Shown: piece by piece, positions 1 to 8,993 of the stretch
Layout of the letters: every line of letters begins with the position of its first letter
How positions within the stretch are numbered: position 1 is the first letter of the stretch
Assembly: GCA_036657595.1 (NCBI GenBank)
Contig: JAVXFZ010000001.1
Span: 1-64,000, forward strand
DNA length: 64,000 nt
Reading direction: 5' to 3'
Source: Odoribacter sp036657595
GTDB taxonomy: Bacteria > Bacteroidota > Bacteroidia > Bacteroidales > Marinifilaceae
Program-made: the position numbers and the translations under genes
Notes under the pieces: generated by a model
Seen by the model: only the letters and a program-made list of their open reading frames with translations
Told to the model about the DNA's origin: nothing
Databases searched by the model: none

Positions 1-155
1 TCAAATAATTATGGATGGATATTGATGAGATTATATGGATAGATATTTTTGAAATGCATTGACATCTTGAATTTTTGTATGACTCCATCTATTCGGTGAA
101 GAGATGAGGCTTTCTATTTGAAAATAGCTGCGCCGGAATCTTTCGTATTATTTTG

Positions 156-186
156 TTTGTTTTCATCGTGATTTATTATACTTTTG
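156..186 (+). promoter_or_regulatory. Promoter of the first B12 operon
   Basis: A Bacteroidetes-type promoter is visible: TTTG at 156-159, a 19-bp spacer, and TACTTTTG (TAnnTTTG consensus) at 179-186. Transcription would start near 191, exactly where the cobalamin riboswitch begins. The 155 bases before it hold no ORF or motif that I recognise. Confidence 0.7.
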
Positions 187-189
187 CCG

Positions 190-345
190 CTCGTTGGTGC
201 GATATGTATCGCTTAATAGGGAATTTCGTGTAAATCGAAGACTGTTCCCGCAGCTGTAATCTCCTTAAGATTCCAATTTCTTAGCCACTGTCCGGATGGA
301 TGGGAAGGCAATTGGGACGGAGAGAGTCAGAAGACCTGCCAATCG
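190..345 (+). ncRNA. Cobalamin riboswitch 1
   Basis: The conserved cobalamin-aptamer blocks appear in order: CCCGCAGCTGTAA near 246-258, GCCACTG at 284-290, GGGAAGGC at 302-309 and the B12 box AGTCAGAAGACCTGCC ending at 340. It sits between a consensus promoter and the lipoprotein at 541, so it should repress that operon when adenosylcobalamin is plentiful. About 195 bases of leader follow the aptamer. They include a small AAGATT/AATCTT hairpin at 379-394 that could belong to the expression platform. Confidence 0.95.
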
Positions 346-540
346 GATTTATCAATAGCTTTCGGGAGTTAGAGCGCTAAGATTTTAGAATCTTTCCTTT
401 AATTATCCCCTTGTGTTTGAAAAGTAATTGCGGAGTTAGTAAATGTTTCGTGTTTAAAACGAACGTGTGACGGAATATATTATTGTTTCACATTGAGAGT
501 TAAACACTTAACGAAGAGGTTTATTTAAAGTATAATAAAA

Positions 541-1908
541 ATGAGAGGTAGAAATTTAGTGATGTTCCTGTCGGTGATGATCTTAGTTGTGGCAGGATGT
601 TCAAAAGAAGAGGATTGTGATTTAAGGCATCCGGACGCTTTATTGGGAATGCCGGCGTTGAAAAAGGGGACTTTCCCGGAGTCAGATCTGAATTTGAAAA
701 TTGGGGATACGTATGAATATGCGCCAAAGATCAGTTCGCTGAGCGATGTGTATTACCAGTGGTATATGGGTGATGATGATTTGGGTACGGAACCCCGTTT
801 TTCGTTTAAAGCGGACCATTCCGGACGTTCAAAAATCAAATTGGAATTAAAGAATGAAGTGGGCGAAGTTGTGTTGGAAAACCGAATTATTGTTTCGGGA
901 GCTGACTATACAAAGGGCTGTTTGGTGATAAATGAGGGCTGGTACGGGCACGAACCGGGCAGTGTGTCATATTATAACTTTGCAGACAATACGATGGAGC
1001 AATGGGCATTTAAAACGCAAAATTTTGGTACGACATTGGGGTTGACAACAGAATCGGCAACTTTGTGGAAAGGGCAGTTGTATATTTGCTCTAAGCAAGA
1101 GAATCAATTGACGATTGTCGATCCGAATACTTTATACGTGAAGAAAAGCGGGGCGATTTTGCCGGGACGAATGATTTATGAGTTTATCGGCTTGAATGAG
1201 CAATACGGTATTGTGACGGCGAATGGAGATATTTTTCGGGTGGACTTGAATACGTTGAAAGCGGAGGTCATTACTACGGGAAATACGTGGAGCGGTTGCG
1301 GAAGTGCGGTTGTTTATCAGGGGAAACTGTTGTTGAATGTGAAGGGGCAGAAGCTCTATGTGATGGAGATGGATAAATTGCTGGGCGATTTGACGCAATA
1401 TACGTGGAAGAATCAATTTCCTTTTACGACTTTGGATGTTCAGACAAATGGCGGTTGCCGTTTTGTTGAGGGGAAGGACGGAAATGTCTATACGGTGGAA
1501 TCGAATGGGAAAGAGAATCGCTTGGTGAGGATCAAACCGGACTTGACTTTGGAGAAAGTTTTGATGCGGAGCGATTATTCGCCTGCTGACTTTGGATCGT
1601 ATCGGGAGGCTGCTTTTTGTGGTACGGGCGATGTATTTTTCTATTTGGCAGGTGGCAAGATTTATCGGGCGACGTTTGCTCAGGCTGAACCCGATCAGCC
1701 TTTTATTACTGATACGAAAGAGGGATTTTCTTTTTACGGGGCAGGCATACGCTTGAATCCGAAGACGAATGAGCTGATCGCTGTCTATACGAAGACGGAT
1801 TTGTACGATCAAAATATGATCGTTCGCTTTGACGGGACAACGGGCAAGAAAATTTCAGAATTGACGTACAATGGATATTATTTCCCGGCAACGGTTATTT
1901 TTAATTGA
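541..1908 (+). CDS. DUF5074-like beta-propeller surface lipoprotein (B12 operon)
   Basis: This is a 455-residue lipoprotein: the signal peptide ends in VAGC with Cys20, and the next residues (SKEED) resemble a Bacteroidetes surface-export signal. Residues about 35-120 look like a PKD/Ig-like sandwich. Residues about 125-455 contain repeated YncE-like blades (for example the stretch starting KGCLVINEGWYG), as in DUF5074 proteins that are common in Bacteroidales B12 loci. It is the first gene after riboswitch 1 and is followed after 15 bp by a diverged paralogue. By inference it captures or hands over corrinoids at the cell surface. No ligand-binding residues can be assigned from the sequence alone. 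Confidence 0.8.
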   Translation: MRGRNLVMFLSVMILVVAGCSKEEDCDLRHPDALLGMPALKKGTFPESDLNLKIGDTYEYAPKISSLSDVYYQWYMGDDDLGTEPRFSFKADHSGRSKIKLELKNEVGEVVLENRIIVSGADYTKGCLVINEGWYGHEPGSVSYYNFADNTMEQWAFKTQNFGTTLGLTTESATLWKGQLYICSKQENQLTIVDPNTLYVKKSGAILPGRMIYEFIGLNEQYGIVTANGDIFRVDLNTLKAEVITTGNTWSGCGSAVVYQGKLLLNVKGQKLYVMEMDKLLGDLTQYTWKNQFPFTTLDVQTNGGCRFVEGKDGNVYTVESNGKENRLVRIKPDLTLEKVLMRSDYSPADFGSYREAAFCGTGDVFFYLAGGKIYRATFAQAEPDQPFITDTKEGFSFYGAGIRLNPKTNELIAVYTKTDLYDQNMIVRFDGTTGKKISELTYNGYYFPATVIFN

Positions 1909-1923
1909 AAGTGAGGAGAAGCT

Positions 1924-3270
1924 ATGAATAAAATATATATTTCTATTTTGGTGTTTGCGTTGGCGGTTGGATTCTCCGCCTGCGAAGAGGATGATTGTTC
2001 ACAATTTCATATTGATACGGATATGATGGGTATTCCGACGGTTTTGAAAGGGACTTTCCCGTTGGGTAAACAGACGATGACAATCGGTGATTCGATGGTC
2101 TTTGCCCCTCAGCTGCTGGACACTACGGGTGTCGCTTATTCTTGGGCAATAGATGGTCGGGAGGTTTCTACCGATTCTGCTTTTACTTTCCGGGTGACGA
2201 AACCTTGCCGGGCAAAACTGCTGTGTACGCTGACAAACGAGAAAGGGAAAGTGATGTTGGAATCGGAGATGGCTTCCCGACAGGATTTCACGAAAGGCTT
2301 TTTTGTTGTGCAGGAGAAGGAGATAGGTTTCTACGATGAGGTAAGCGGAAAACTTTATGCAGATTGTTATCAATCGTTGAATGGTGGCGAGAAGGTGACG
2401 AACGGAAGTGGTAGTGATAAGATCTTTGTCGCACAGGCGGATCGAAAGCTGTATGCGATGACTTATACAAGTATGACCAATATAGATCATCTGTTGGTGG
2501 TGGATAGAGAGAATTTTTCAGGAGAAACGTGGGCAAGTGTTGTTAATGGTATCGTATCTTTTATTCCGTTGAATGAGCGTTACGCTATTTTGTCCGGTTT
2601 CAAAGCTGTCTATCGCTTGGATCTGTTTACGATGAAGAAAGTATTGTTGTCAGCAAATGCAGCAAAACCGATATTTAACGGTTTGGTTTTTAACGGGAAA
2701 TTATTGGTGAATGCCACTTACGGAAAGGAGCTGAAGGCTGCCTATTATGATGTCAAGGAGTTGATTGATGCCAAAGAAGGATATTTGCCGACTGCTACGG
2801 AATTGGATATTCTGCAGAATCGGAAGGCTAATTTCGTGAAAGCAAAGGATGGGAATGTTTATACTCTTTATTCTTCCGGTACAGACTACCGTTTGGCGAG
2901 GATTACCGGTGATTTTAAGGTTGAAACCGTTAGCTTGCCATTCCAGATTGCGAAGGCGGAATATTGGAGTACGTTGTATTTCCCTACGCTTGCTGTTTCG
3001 GGGATAGAGAATGCTCTGTTTATTCCATCGGCAGACAATGCTGTTTACAGATATGTATGGGGTGATGCCTCCTCTTGGAAAAAACCTTTTGTAGCAGCAG
3101 CGACTGAGGGTGAGTCTGAGTTATCGGGTTCGGGCATAGAGGTGGATCCTTTGACGGGTGAATTGTATGTGCTTTATCCCGATCGGATTGGGGTTTATGC
3201 TGTGGATGGCAGTTGGAAGAAGACCATTGTTTGTGAGGAAAATCCGCAAGCTATTTTGTTTAATCATTAA
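1924..3270 (+). CDS. Second DUF5074-like lipoprotein, paralogue of the gene at 541
   Basis: This is a 448-residue lipoprotein with Cys20 in the lipobox FSAC, followed by the acidic run EEDD that suggests surface export. The layout matches its upstream neighbour: a start-proximal GIP.VLKGTFP segment (GMPALKKGTFP in the neighbour), a PKD/Ig-like domain to about residue 115, then a propeller-like region containing DFTKGFFVVQE, KDGNVYTLYS and GIEVDPLTGELYVLY. The two proteins share these landmarks but are otherwise well diverged, so this is an old tandem duplication. It lies 15 bp downstream in the same riboswitch-1 operon. A role in corrinoid binding is inferred from context only. Confidence 0.75.
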   Translation: MNKIYISILVFALAVGFSACEEDDCSQFHIDTDMMGIPTVLKGTFPLGKQTMTIGDSMVFAPQLLDTTGVAYSWAIDGREVSTDSAFTFRVTKPCRAKLLCTLTNEKGKVMLESEMASRQDFTKGFFVVQEKEIGFYDEVSGKLYADCYQSLNGGEKVTNGSGSDKIFVAQADRKLYAMTYTSMTNIDHLLVVDRENFSGETWASVVNGIVSFIPLNERYAILSGFKAVYRLDLFTMKKVLLSANAAKPIFNGLVFNGKLLVNATYGKELKAAYYDVKELIDAKEGYLPTATELDILQNRKANFVKAKDGNVYTLYSSGTDYRLARITGDFKVETVSLPFQIAKAEYWSTLYFPTLAVSGIENALFIPSADNAVYRYVWGDASSWKKPFVAAATEGESELSGSGIEVDPLTGELYVLYPDRIGVYAVDGSWKKTIVCEENPQAILFNH

Positions 3271-3288
3271 AAATAAAATTATAAGCGT

Positions 3289-4149
3289 ATGAAAATGAAT
3301 GTTTGGGTAATTGGATTGGCAGCTGTATTTGCTTTTGCTGCTTGTTCGGATGATGATGACAGCGAAGGGACGGAGATGCCGGGAAAAATAACCGTGCTTG
3401 AATATTGCCCTGCTCCGGGACAGTTCATCAATGAAGGGATGGATTGCAAGACAATGAAAGAGGCGAATGTCTGGGCGGAAGCTCGCTTTGAAAAGGGATA
3501 TTTCGTGTCTCTTGGCTCTTTTGGCGGTTATTTGACGGTTCAGATGCCGAAGGTTATTAAGAATCGGAAAGGTTATGATTTTGCCGTTATCGGAAATGCA
3601 ATGGAGAGTAGTTCGGAACCGGGCATTGTTTGGGTATCTGAAGATAAGAACGGAAACGGGATCGCCGACGATGTGTGGTATGAGTTAAAAGGGAGCGACT
3701 TCGCTGCCTCTACGCGCGAGTATGCGGTGACTTACCGTCGTCCCAATGTGGCGGGAGAAATCAGTTGGACAGACAATAAAGGAGGCAGCGGTGTGATCAA
3801 TTATTTACCGCAATATCACGATCAGATGTATTATCCGGCGTGGGTGAAAGAAAATTCTTATACGTTGAAAGGATCAAGCTTAGAGGCGAAGACGGAAAAA
3901 GTGGGCGGTAATTGGGTGAATCCTAAATTCGGTTGGGGATATGCCGACAATTTGGGTAGCGATATGGAAAAGAAAACGAATGGTGGTTATCGTTATAATC
4001 AGCTTGATTTGGATAACGCTGTTGATGCTGCCGGCGAACCGGTTGTATTGCAGCAGATTCATTTTGTGAAAGTACAAAGCGCAATATTGAAAAACGTTGA
4101 AACCATCGGTGAAGTATCGACGGAAGTAATCGGCTTTAAGGTGTTTTAA
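3289..4149 (+). CDS. Surface lipoprotein of the B12 operon, PKD-associated cell-surface family
   Basis: This is a 286-residue lipoprotein with Cys19 (lipobox FAAC), followed by SDDDDSE, a strong match to the Bacteroidetes surface-export signal. I recognise the general family annotated as cell surface protein in Bacteroidetes: residues 97-135 carry the pattern YDFAVIGNA, WVSEDKNGNGIADDVWYEL. The DxNxNGxxDD run at 119-128 resembles a calcium-binding loop. It starts 18 bp after the previous gene and is probably the last gene before riboswitch 2. No terminator is obvious between this stop and that riboswitch, so read-through is possible. Its function is unknown; a B12-related role is inferred from the operon. 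Confidence 0.75.
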   Translation: MKMNVWVIGLAAVFAFAACSDDDDSEGTEMPGKITVLEYCPAPGQFINEGMDCKTMKEANVWAEARFEKGYFVSLGSFGGYLTVQMPKVIKNRKGYDFAVIGNAMESSSEPGIVWVSEDKNGNGIADDVWYELKGSDFAASTREYAVTYRRPNVAGEISWTDNKGGSGVINYLPQYHDQMYYPAWVKENSYTLKGSSLEAKTEKVGGNWVNPKFGWGYADNLGSDMEKKTNGGYRYNQLDLDNAVDAAGEPVVLQQIHFVKVQSAILKNVETIGEVSTEVIGFKVF

Positions 4150-4184
4150 TTTTATATATATGCTTGCTTTTGGTGACGGAATAT

Positions 4185-4380
4185 CCCTCGAGAAAAGGAT
4201 GTTCTGTTGAAAAGGGAACCTTGTGTGAATCAAGGACTGTACCCGCAGCTGTAAGCTCTACGGAGAGAAGATGTGTGCTTCTTTTCCATTTGTTATTGCT
4301 AATTATTTCTTAGTCACTGCCGGCGTGCCGGTGGGAAGGCTACAGTAACAAAGGAGCCAGTCAGAAAACCTGCCACGAGC
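4185..4380 (+). ncRNA. Cobalamin riboswitch 2
   Basis: A second full set of cobalamin-aptamer blocks is present: CCCGCAGCTGTAA at about 4242-4254, GTCACTGCCGG at 4313, GGGAAGGC at 4333-4340 and the B12 box CCAGTCAGAAAACCTGCC at 4357-4374. It separates the surface-protein genes from the LRR lipoproteins. The match to a promoter just upstream is poor (TGCTTTTG near 4165-4172), so it may act on transcripts reading in from riboswitch 1 as well as on its own. The 140-nt leader after it contains the palindrome TTCCGCGGAA near 4438. Confidence 0.95.
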
Positions 4381-4519
4381 ATTATTTATTTGTGTATCCG
4401 GGCTGTCGGGAGATATGGCTTTGGAAACAAGATCCTTTCCGCGGAAGGCTGTCTGTTTCTAATTCCTCATTTCTTGTTCGGTTGTGGCTACAAAACAGTA
4501 ACTAACAAAAAAAGAAAAG

Positions 4520-6382
4520 ATGATGAAAAAACACAGGACGGGTTTTCTTGTGCTGATGCTAAACCTTGCATTTGCACTAACTTTTAATGCTTGCGACGAT
4601 GAGGACGCAATAGAAACAAACGTCGATTTGAATTTTACGCCGAATGTGGTACTCAGTAACGATGGGGCGAGCGAGACGGTTGATTTGAAGTTGAGCGATC
4701 GTACAGCTTGGCGGGTAGAGGTGAAAGGGGAAGAGGCGGATTGGTGTGAAGTGACACCTGCTTTCGGCAAAGGTGCCGGTCGGTTTGTGATTACGGTGTC
4801 GGCGAATGAAAAGCGGACGGCACGACAAGTGGAACTGGCGGTGACGGCAGGGACGACGGTTCAGACAATGAGCGTTTATCAGAAAGATACGATGAATGTT
4901 GCGGCTTCGGACAATATGGTGGTACCGAATGGTGGCGATACGTTGGATATTGCCGTTGAAGCGAATACCGCTTGGGAGGTGATCCGTCCGGTATTTGCCA
5001 GATGGGTGTCTTTTACTCCCACGCACGGACAGGGCAAAGGTGTGGTACGTTTTATCGTTGGCAACAATGATTTATTGCGGGCACGTAGTGTTGATTTTGT
5101 TTTCTCTGCCGGTACGGCTCAACGGACGATTTCGATTTCGCAACAGGATATGACACCTACGTCGGCTTCTGATTCTTTGGCGTTAATCGCTCTCTATCGC
5201 GCGATGGACGGTGCTTATTGGAAAAAACCTTGGGATTTGGAAAAGGGTATTTCCACTTGGACAGGCGTGACAACGGCTTTGGTAAACAATGAATTGCGTG
5301 TAACAAAATTACTTTTGAGCAGCAATAATCTGGATGGGGTGATTCCTTCTGAGATAGGCAATTTTTCCGCTTTGGAGGAGTTGGATTTGTCTTTTAACAG
5401 TATTCACGGTGAGATACCGGTGGAAATCGGTCATCTTTCTGCCTTGAAAATTTTGAATATCAATAATGATAAATTTGATGGAGAACTTCCTCTTTCTATT
5501 GGTCGGCTGTCACAATTAGAGGAATTAAATGCTCAAGGGAATCGTTTTAAGACTTTCCCTGTTGAAATTTGCGCTCTACCTAAATTGAGTTATCTGCATT
5601 TGAATGAGAATGAAATATCTTCCCTTCCCGGCGAAATTGCGCAGATGAGTGCGTTGAAATATCTTTATTTGAATAACAATCGCTTGACGGCATTGCCGAA
5701 GGGATTGAATAAAATGGCGGCATTAATTTATTTGCACGCGGATCACAATATGATCACTGAATTTCCGACGGAAATTGGCGAATTGATAAATTTAGTATCG
5801 TTAAAGTTGGACAATAATAAGATCACGGGCACTATTCCGGCAGGATTATCGAAATTGATCCATTTGAAATATCTTTATTTGAGTGGAAATACTTTTACCG
5901 GCGGGCTTCCCGATTTGTCGAAAATGGAAGACTTGGAGGTGATAGAGGCTTACGCTTGTGGACTTACCGGAGCAATACCGGAATTTGGTAAGGTTTTGAC
6001 GAGTTTAGAGACAATCTGGTTGAGCGACAATCACCTGACCGGCGAATTGGTCGAATCAATAGCGAAGATGACTAACCTGAGGCAATTGATCTTAGATGAT
6101 AATGAATTGACGGGCATTTTGCCGCAAGCCTTGGGAAACTTGAAAAATAATAAGATGTTGGGACTTGCCAATAATAAAATCACTGGGACAGTTCCGGAAA
6201 ATCTCGGGGCGTGGTTAGCGGCTTATCCAAAACCTTCGTCTACGTCTTTTCGCTTGAACGGGAATTATTTGACGGGTATGGTCCCGAAGAAAGTGAAAGG
6301 TTATTTTAATGATACCCAGTTTAATTTTGCGGTAAACCTATACCCCCAACGGGACGGTGTGGTATTAGTGCAGGAGAAGTAA
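4520..6382 (+). CDS. Leucine-rich-repeat lipoprotein with BACON-like domains
   Basis: This is a 620-residue lipoprotein whose signal peptide ends at Cys25 and is followed by DDED, a surface-export type signal. Two BACON-like beta-sandwiches cover about 35-115 and 125-215; each has the typical W.......A.W....P..G.G pattern. A cap segment starting DSLALIALYRAMDG precedes about a dozen plant-type LRRs (LxxLxLxxNxLxGxIPxxI) from about 260 to 590. LRR and BACON domains usually bind protein or glycan partners rather than small molecules. It is directly behind cobalamin riboswitch 2, which ties its expression to B12 status, an unusual context for an LRR protein. The upstream ATG of the tandem ATGATG is used here; the second is equally possible. 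Confidence 0.85.
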   Translation: MMKKHRTGFLVLMLNLAFALTFNACDDEDAIETNVDLNFTPNVVLSNDGASETVDLKLSDRTAWRVEVKGEEADWCEVTPAFGKGAGRFVITVSANEKRTARQVELAVTAGTTVQTMSVYQKDTMNVAASDNMVVPNGGDTLDIAVEANTAWEVIRPVFARWVSFTPTHGQGKGVVRFIVGNNDLLRARSVDFVFSAGTAQRTISISQQDMTPTSASDSLALIALYRAMDGAYWKKPWDLEKGISTWTGVTTALVNNELRVTKLLLSSNNLDGVIPSEIGNFSALEELDLSFNSIHGEIPVEIGHLSALKILNINNDKFDGELPLSIGRLSQLEELNAQGNRFKTFPVEICALPKLSYLHLNENEISSLPGEIAQMSALKYLYLNNNRLTALPKGLNKMAALIYLHADHNMITEFPTEIGELINLVSLKLDNNKITGTIPAGLSKLIHLKYLYLSGNTFTGGLPDLSKMEDLEVIEAYACGLTGAIPEFGKVLTSLETIWLSDNHLTGELVESIAKMTNLRQLILDDNELTGILPQALGNLKNNKMLGLANNKITGTVPENLGAWLAAYPKPSSTSFRLNGNYLTGMVPKKVKGYFNDTQFNFAVNLYPQRDGVVLVQEK

Positions 6383-6406
6383 AACTCATTTTAATTTTAT
6401 ATTTAT

Positions 6407-7693
6407 ATGAAAAGAAGTAATTTTTTATTATCAATGATTGCCACGTCGGCGATCTTGTTCGGTTGTTCAAAAGAGAACGTTCCGATGGATGAGGTATTAT
6501 CACAAGGAGGGACGAAGGGTGATGAAAATCGGACATTTACGCCTTCAAGGCGAAATGACTCGCTTGCGTTGGTGGCTATTTATAATGCTCTGGGGGGTGA
6601 AAATTGGGAGTATTGTTATTGGAAGCGAACACCGATGCGGTATTGGAACGGAATTAAATTCGCGGATATAAACGGCGAACAGCGGGTCGTGGCGTTGGAG
6701 TTGTATGGTAGTCGCATAAAGGGACAGCTGCCAAAGGAGATCGGAATGTTGACGGAATTGAGAACGCTGCGTATGGCAGGGAGCGATTGTCTGAGAGGAA
6801 GTATTATTGATGAGGTGTATGATCTCAAGAAGTTGAAAGTGTTGGACTTTCGTTTCACAGAGCTTACGGGAGAGCTTTCTCCGCGCATCGGGCAACTCAC
6901 GGAATTGGATACCTTGATTTTATGGAAGTCACAATTCAAAGCTCATACGTGGGATGAAAATGGTAAGATTCAGTGGCACGATGGACGGAACACGGAGCTT
7001 TTTAGTGGTAGTATTCCTCACGAGATTGGTCGGCTCACGAAGTTGAAGTTCTTGAATTTTTCTCGTTGCGGTTTTACGGGTGTTTTGCCTGAAGAATTGG
7101 GCAATTTGACCGCTCTTGATCGTTTGGATTTATCGGAATGCCGCTTCACCGGTTCGATTCCCGCTTCGTTGGGCAATCTTCGGAATGCGACGTGGATGGC
7201 ATTGAGTGTTAATCAGCTGACAGGAAGTATTCCCGCCGAATTGTGCCGTGCCGAGAACCTTGAAACCTTGATTTTGTCTGACAATCAACTGACAGGAAGT
7301 ATTCCGGAGGAAATCGGACAATTGAAACAATTAAATTATTTTTCTATTGCCAACAATCACTTGACCGGTTCGCTGCCCGTTTCTATGGAAGAGAATGCCC
7401 GTTTGGGGATTTTCTATGCCAATGATAATCAATTGAGCGGGACGATTCCGTCACAATTGGGTCGTCGCCATCCTTTGTTGGTTTACGTTCATTTGGAAAA
7501 TAATCAGTTGACCGGTTCGCTGCCCGATATTGTGGGCAATGACTGGGGGACGGGTGTTTGGACTTGTCAATTCTTTGTGGCAAATAACCGTATGACCGGT
7601 GTTGTACCTGATTTGTTGTTGCGTTTTCCGGACAGTCTTCGTAAAAAGTTGTTACCTCAACAGCCGGGATTCGGATTTGAGAATTTTCGTTGA
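6407..7693 (+). CDS. Second leucine-rich-repeat lipoprotein
   Basis: This is a 428-residue lipoprotein with Cys20 (lipobox LFGC, then SKEN). It lacks the BACON domains of its neighbour but begins its repeat region with the same cap motif, DSLALVAIYNALGG, followed by LRRs of the form LTGSIPxELGxLxxLxxLxL from about 95 to 400. It starts 24 bp after the larger LRR gene and is followed by a strong hairpin, so both are probably one transcript under riboswitch 2. It likely sits on the cell surface as a binding or adhesion protein. No catalytic motif is visible. Confidence 0.85.
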   Translation: MKRSNFLLSMIATSAILFGCSKENVPMDEVLSQGGTKGDENRTFTPSRRNDSLALVAIYNALGGENWEYCYWKRTPMRYWNGIKFADINGEQRVVALELYGSRIKGQLPKEIGMLTELRTLRMAGSDCLRGSIIDEVYDLKKLKVLDFRFTELTGELSPRIGQLTELDTLILWKSQFKAHTWDENGKIQWHDGRNTELFSGSIPHEIGRLTKLKFLNFSRCGFTGVLPEELGNLTALDRLDLSECRFTGSIPASLGNLRNATWMALSVNQLTGSIPAELCRAENLETLILSDNQLTGSIPEEIGQLKQLNYFSIANNHLTGSLPVSMEENARLGIFYANDNQLSGTIPSQLGRRHPLLVYVHLENNQLTGSLPDIVGNDWGTGVWTCQFFVANNRMTGVVPDLLLRFPDSLRKKLLPQQPGFGFENFR

Positions 7694-7761
7694 TTGAATG
7701 GGTCGTTTTCGGGCATCAGAAAACTAAGTTGCCCGGATTTTATCTAAAGATGACAGATGGA

Positions 7762-7805
7762 GGGCGAACGTGTTGTATTTAAATGAGCATACAATACGTT
7801 CGCCC
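7762..7805 (+). terminator. Terminator after the LRR genes
   Basis: The perfect 17-bp arms GGGCGAACGTGTTGTAT (7762-7778) and ATACAATACGTTCGCCC (7789-7805), allowing one G:T pair, flank a 10-base loop and are followed by TTTATC. This closes the riboswitch-2 unit before btuG. Confidence 0.8.
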
Positions 7806-7927
7806 TTTATCATCGTTTCGTTTAAAAGAGAAATACAAGAGCCTTTAGTTTTTAATCTTTTAGGGAACGATCAGAAGAAATTAAGTAGTAATTTAGCAGC
7901 GGTAAAATAGATTCATAAAATAAAGAT

Positions 7928-8983
7928 ATGAAGAGTATTCGATTATTTCCTGTTTCCTTTCTGATGCTGTTTTCATCGTGTATGGAATACGTCCCGATGG
8001 AAACGGAGGATCTGACTGCCTTGGCAGGAAATGCTTTGTTTATCACCAATGAAGGTAATTTCAATGGCGATAATGCTTCTTTATCGGTCTATTATCCGGG
8101 TGTGAAGCGAGTGGAAAATGAAATTTTTTCGCGTAAAAATGGCTATAAATTAGGAGATGTTGCGCAGTCTATGACTATTTATGATGGTAAAGGATATGTT
8201 GTTGTCAATAATTCCGGTGTCGTTTATGTTGTTGACGTGAATAATTTTCAGCTGATCGGTGGAATCAAAGGGTTGGTTTCTCCGCGTTATATTCATTTTG
8301 TGAGCGACACGAAAGCCTATATCACAGATCTGTATGCTTCGCGAATTACGATATTTAATCCTCAAACGTTGCAGAAAATCGGAGTGATCCAAACTCCCGG
8401 ACATAAATCGACGGAACAGATGGTGCAATACGGTAAATATGTTTTTACTAATTGTTGGTCGTATGATAATAAACTTCTCATCATAGATAGTGAACGCGAT
8501 GAGGTGGTGGATTCTATTGCCTTAGATATTCAGCCTACCTCTTTGGTGCTTGATAGATATAATAAGATATGGACGGTGACCGATGGTGGAGTGAATGGGA
8601 AGGTTCACGGAGAGGAAGCGCCATCGCTTTACCGCATTGACGCTGCTACCCGACAAGTGGAGAGAAAGTTTACTTTTCAAAAAGGCGATTGGCCATCGGA
8701 GGTGACACTGAATGGCACTCGGGATACCCTTTATTATCTCAATAAAGATGTTTGGCGGTTGGCGGTGACGACTGATGAAATACCGACGATTCCTTTTTTG
8801 AAATACAGTGGAACACGCTATTATGGGTTGGCGGTTGATCCTGTTACGTCTGAAGTCTACGTTGGTGATGCTATTGACTATCAGCAGCCGGGTGTTGTTT
8901 ATCGTTTGCGTGCAAATGCATTGCCGGTGGATACTTTTAATGTTGGCATTATTCCCGGTGCCTTTTGTTTTCGTCCCCATTGA
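7928..8983 (+). CDS. btuG: BtuG-type surface cobalamin-binding lipoprotein
   Basis: This is a 351-residue lipoprotein with a short signal peptide ending at Cys18 (lipobox FSSC). The sequence has the hallmarks of Bacteroides BtuG, a seven-bladed beta-propeller that binds B12 very tightly at the cell surface and caps BtuB: LFITNEGNFNGDNASLSVY, GYKLGDVAQSM, SPRYIHFVSDTKAYITDLY, STEQMVQYGKYVFTNCWSY, IQPTSLVLDRYNKIWTVTDG and a C-terminal GIIPGAFCF. It ends 10 bp before btuB, which fits a lid-and-channel pair. There is only about 122 nt of leader between the upstream terminator and the start, too short for a cobalamin riboswitch, and none is recognisable. Confidence 0.93.
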   Translation: MKSIRLFPVSFLMLFSSCMEYVPMETEDLTALAGNALFITNEGNFNGDNASLSVYYPGVKRVENEIFSRKNGYKLGDVAQSMTIYDGKGYVVVNNSGVVYVVDVNNFQLIGGIKGLVSPRYIHFVSDTKAYITDLYASRITIFNPQTLQKIGVIQTPGHKSTEQMVQYGKYVFTNCWSYDNKLLIIDSERDEVVDSIALDIQPTSLVLDRYNKIWTVTDGGVNGKVHGEEAPSLYRIDAATRQVERKFTFQKGDWPSEVTLNGTRDTLYYLNKDVWRLAVTTDEIPTIPFLKYSGTRYYGLAVDPVTSEVYVGDAIDYQQPGVVYRLRANALPVDTFNVGIIPGAFCFRPH

Positions 8984-8993
8984 TCCATACGAT

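Noticed and set aside
1132..1812. 226-residue minus-strand ORF opposite the first lipoprotein
   Set aside because: It has low-complexity, Ile/Arg-rich composition without a start context or domain, typical of an antisense shadow.
8808..8993. Longer start for btuB at 8808
   Set aside because: It lies inside btuG in another frame; ATG 8994 gives a proper signal peptide 10 bp after the btuG stop.
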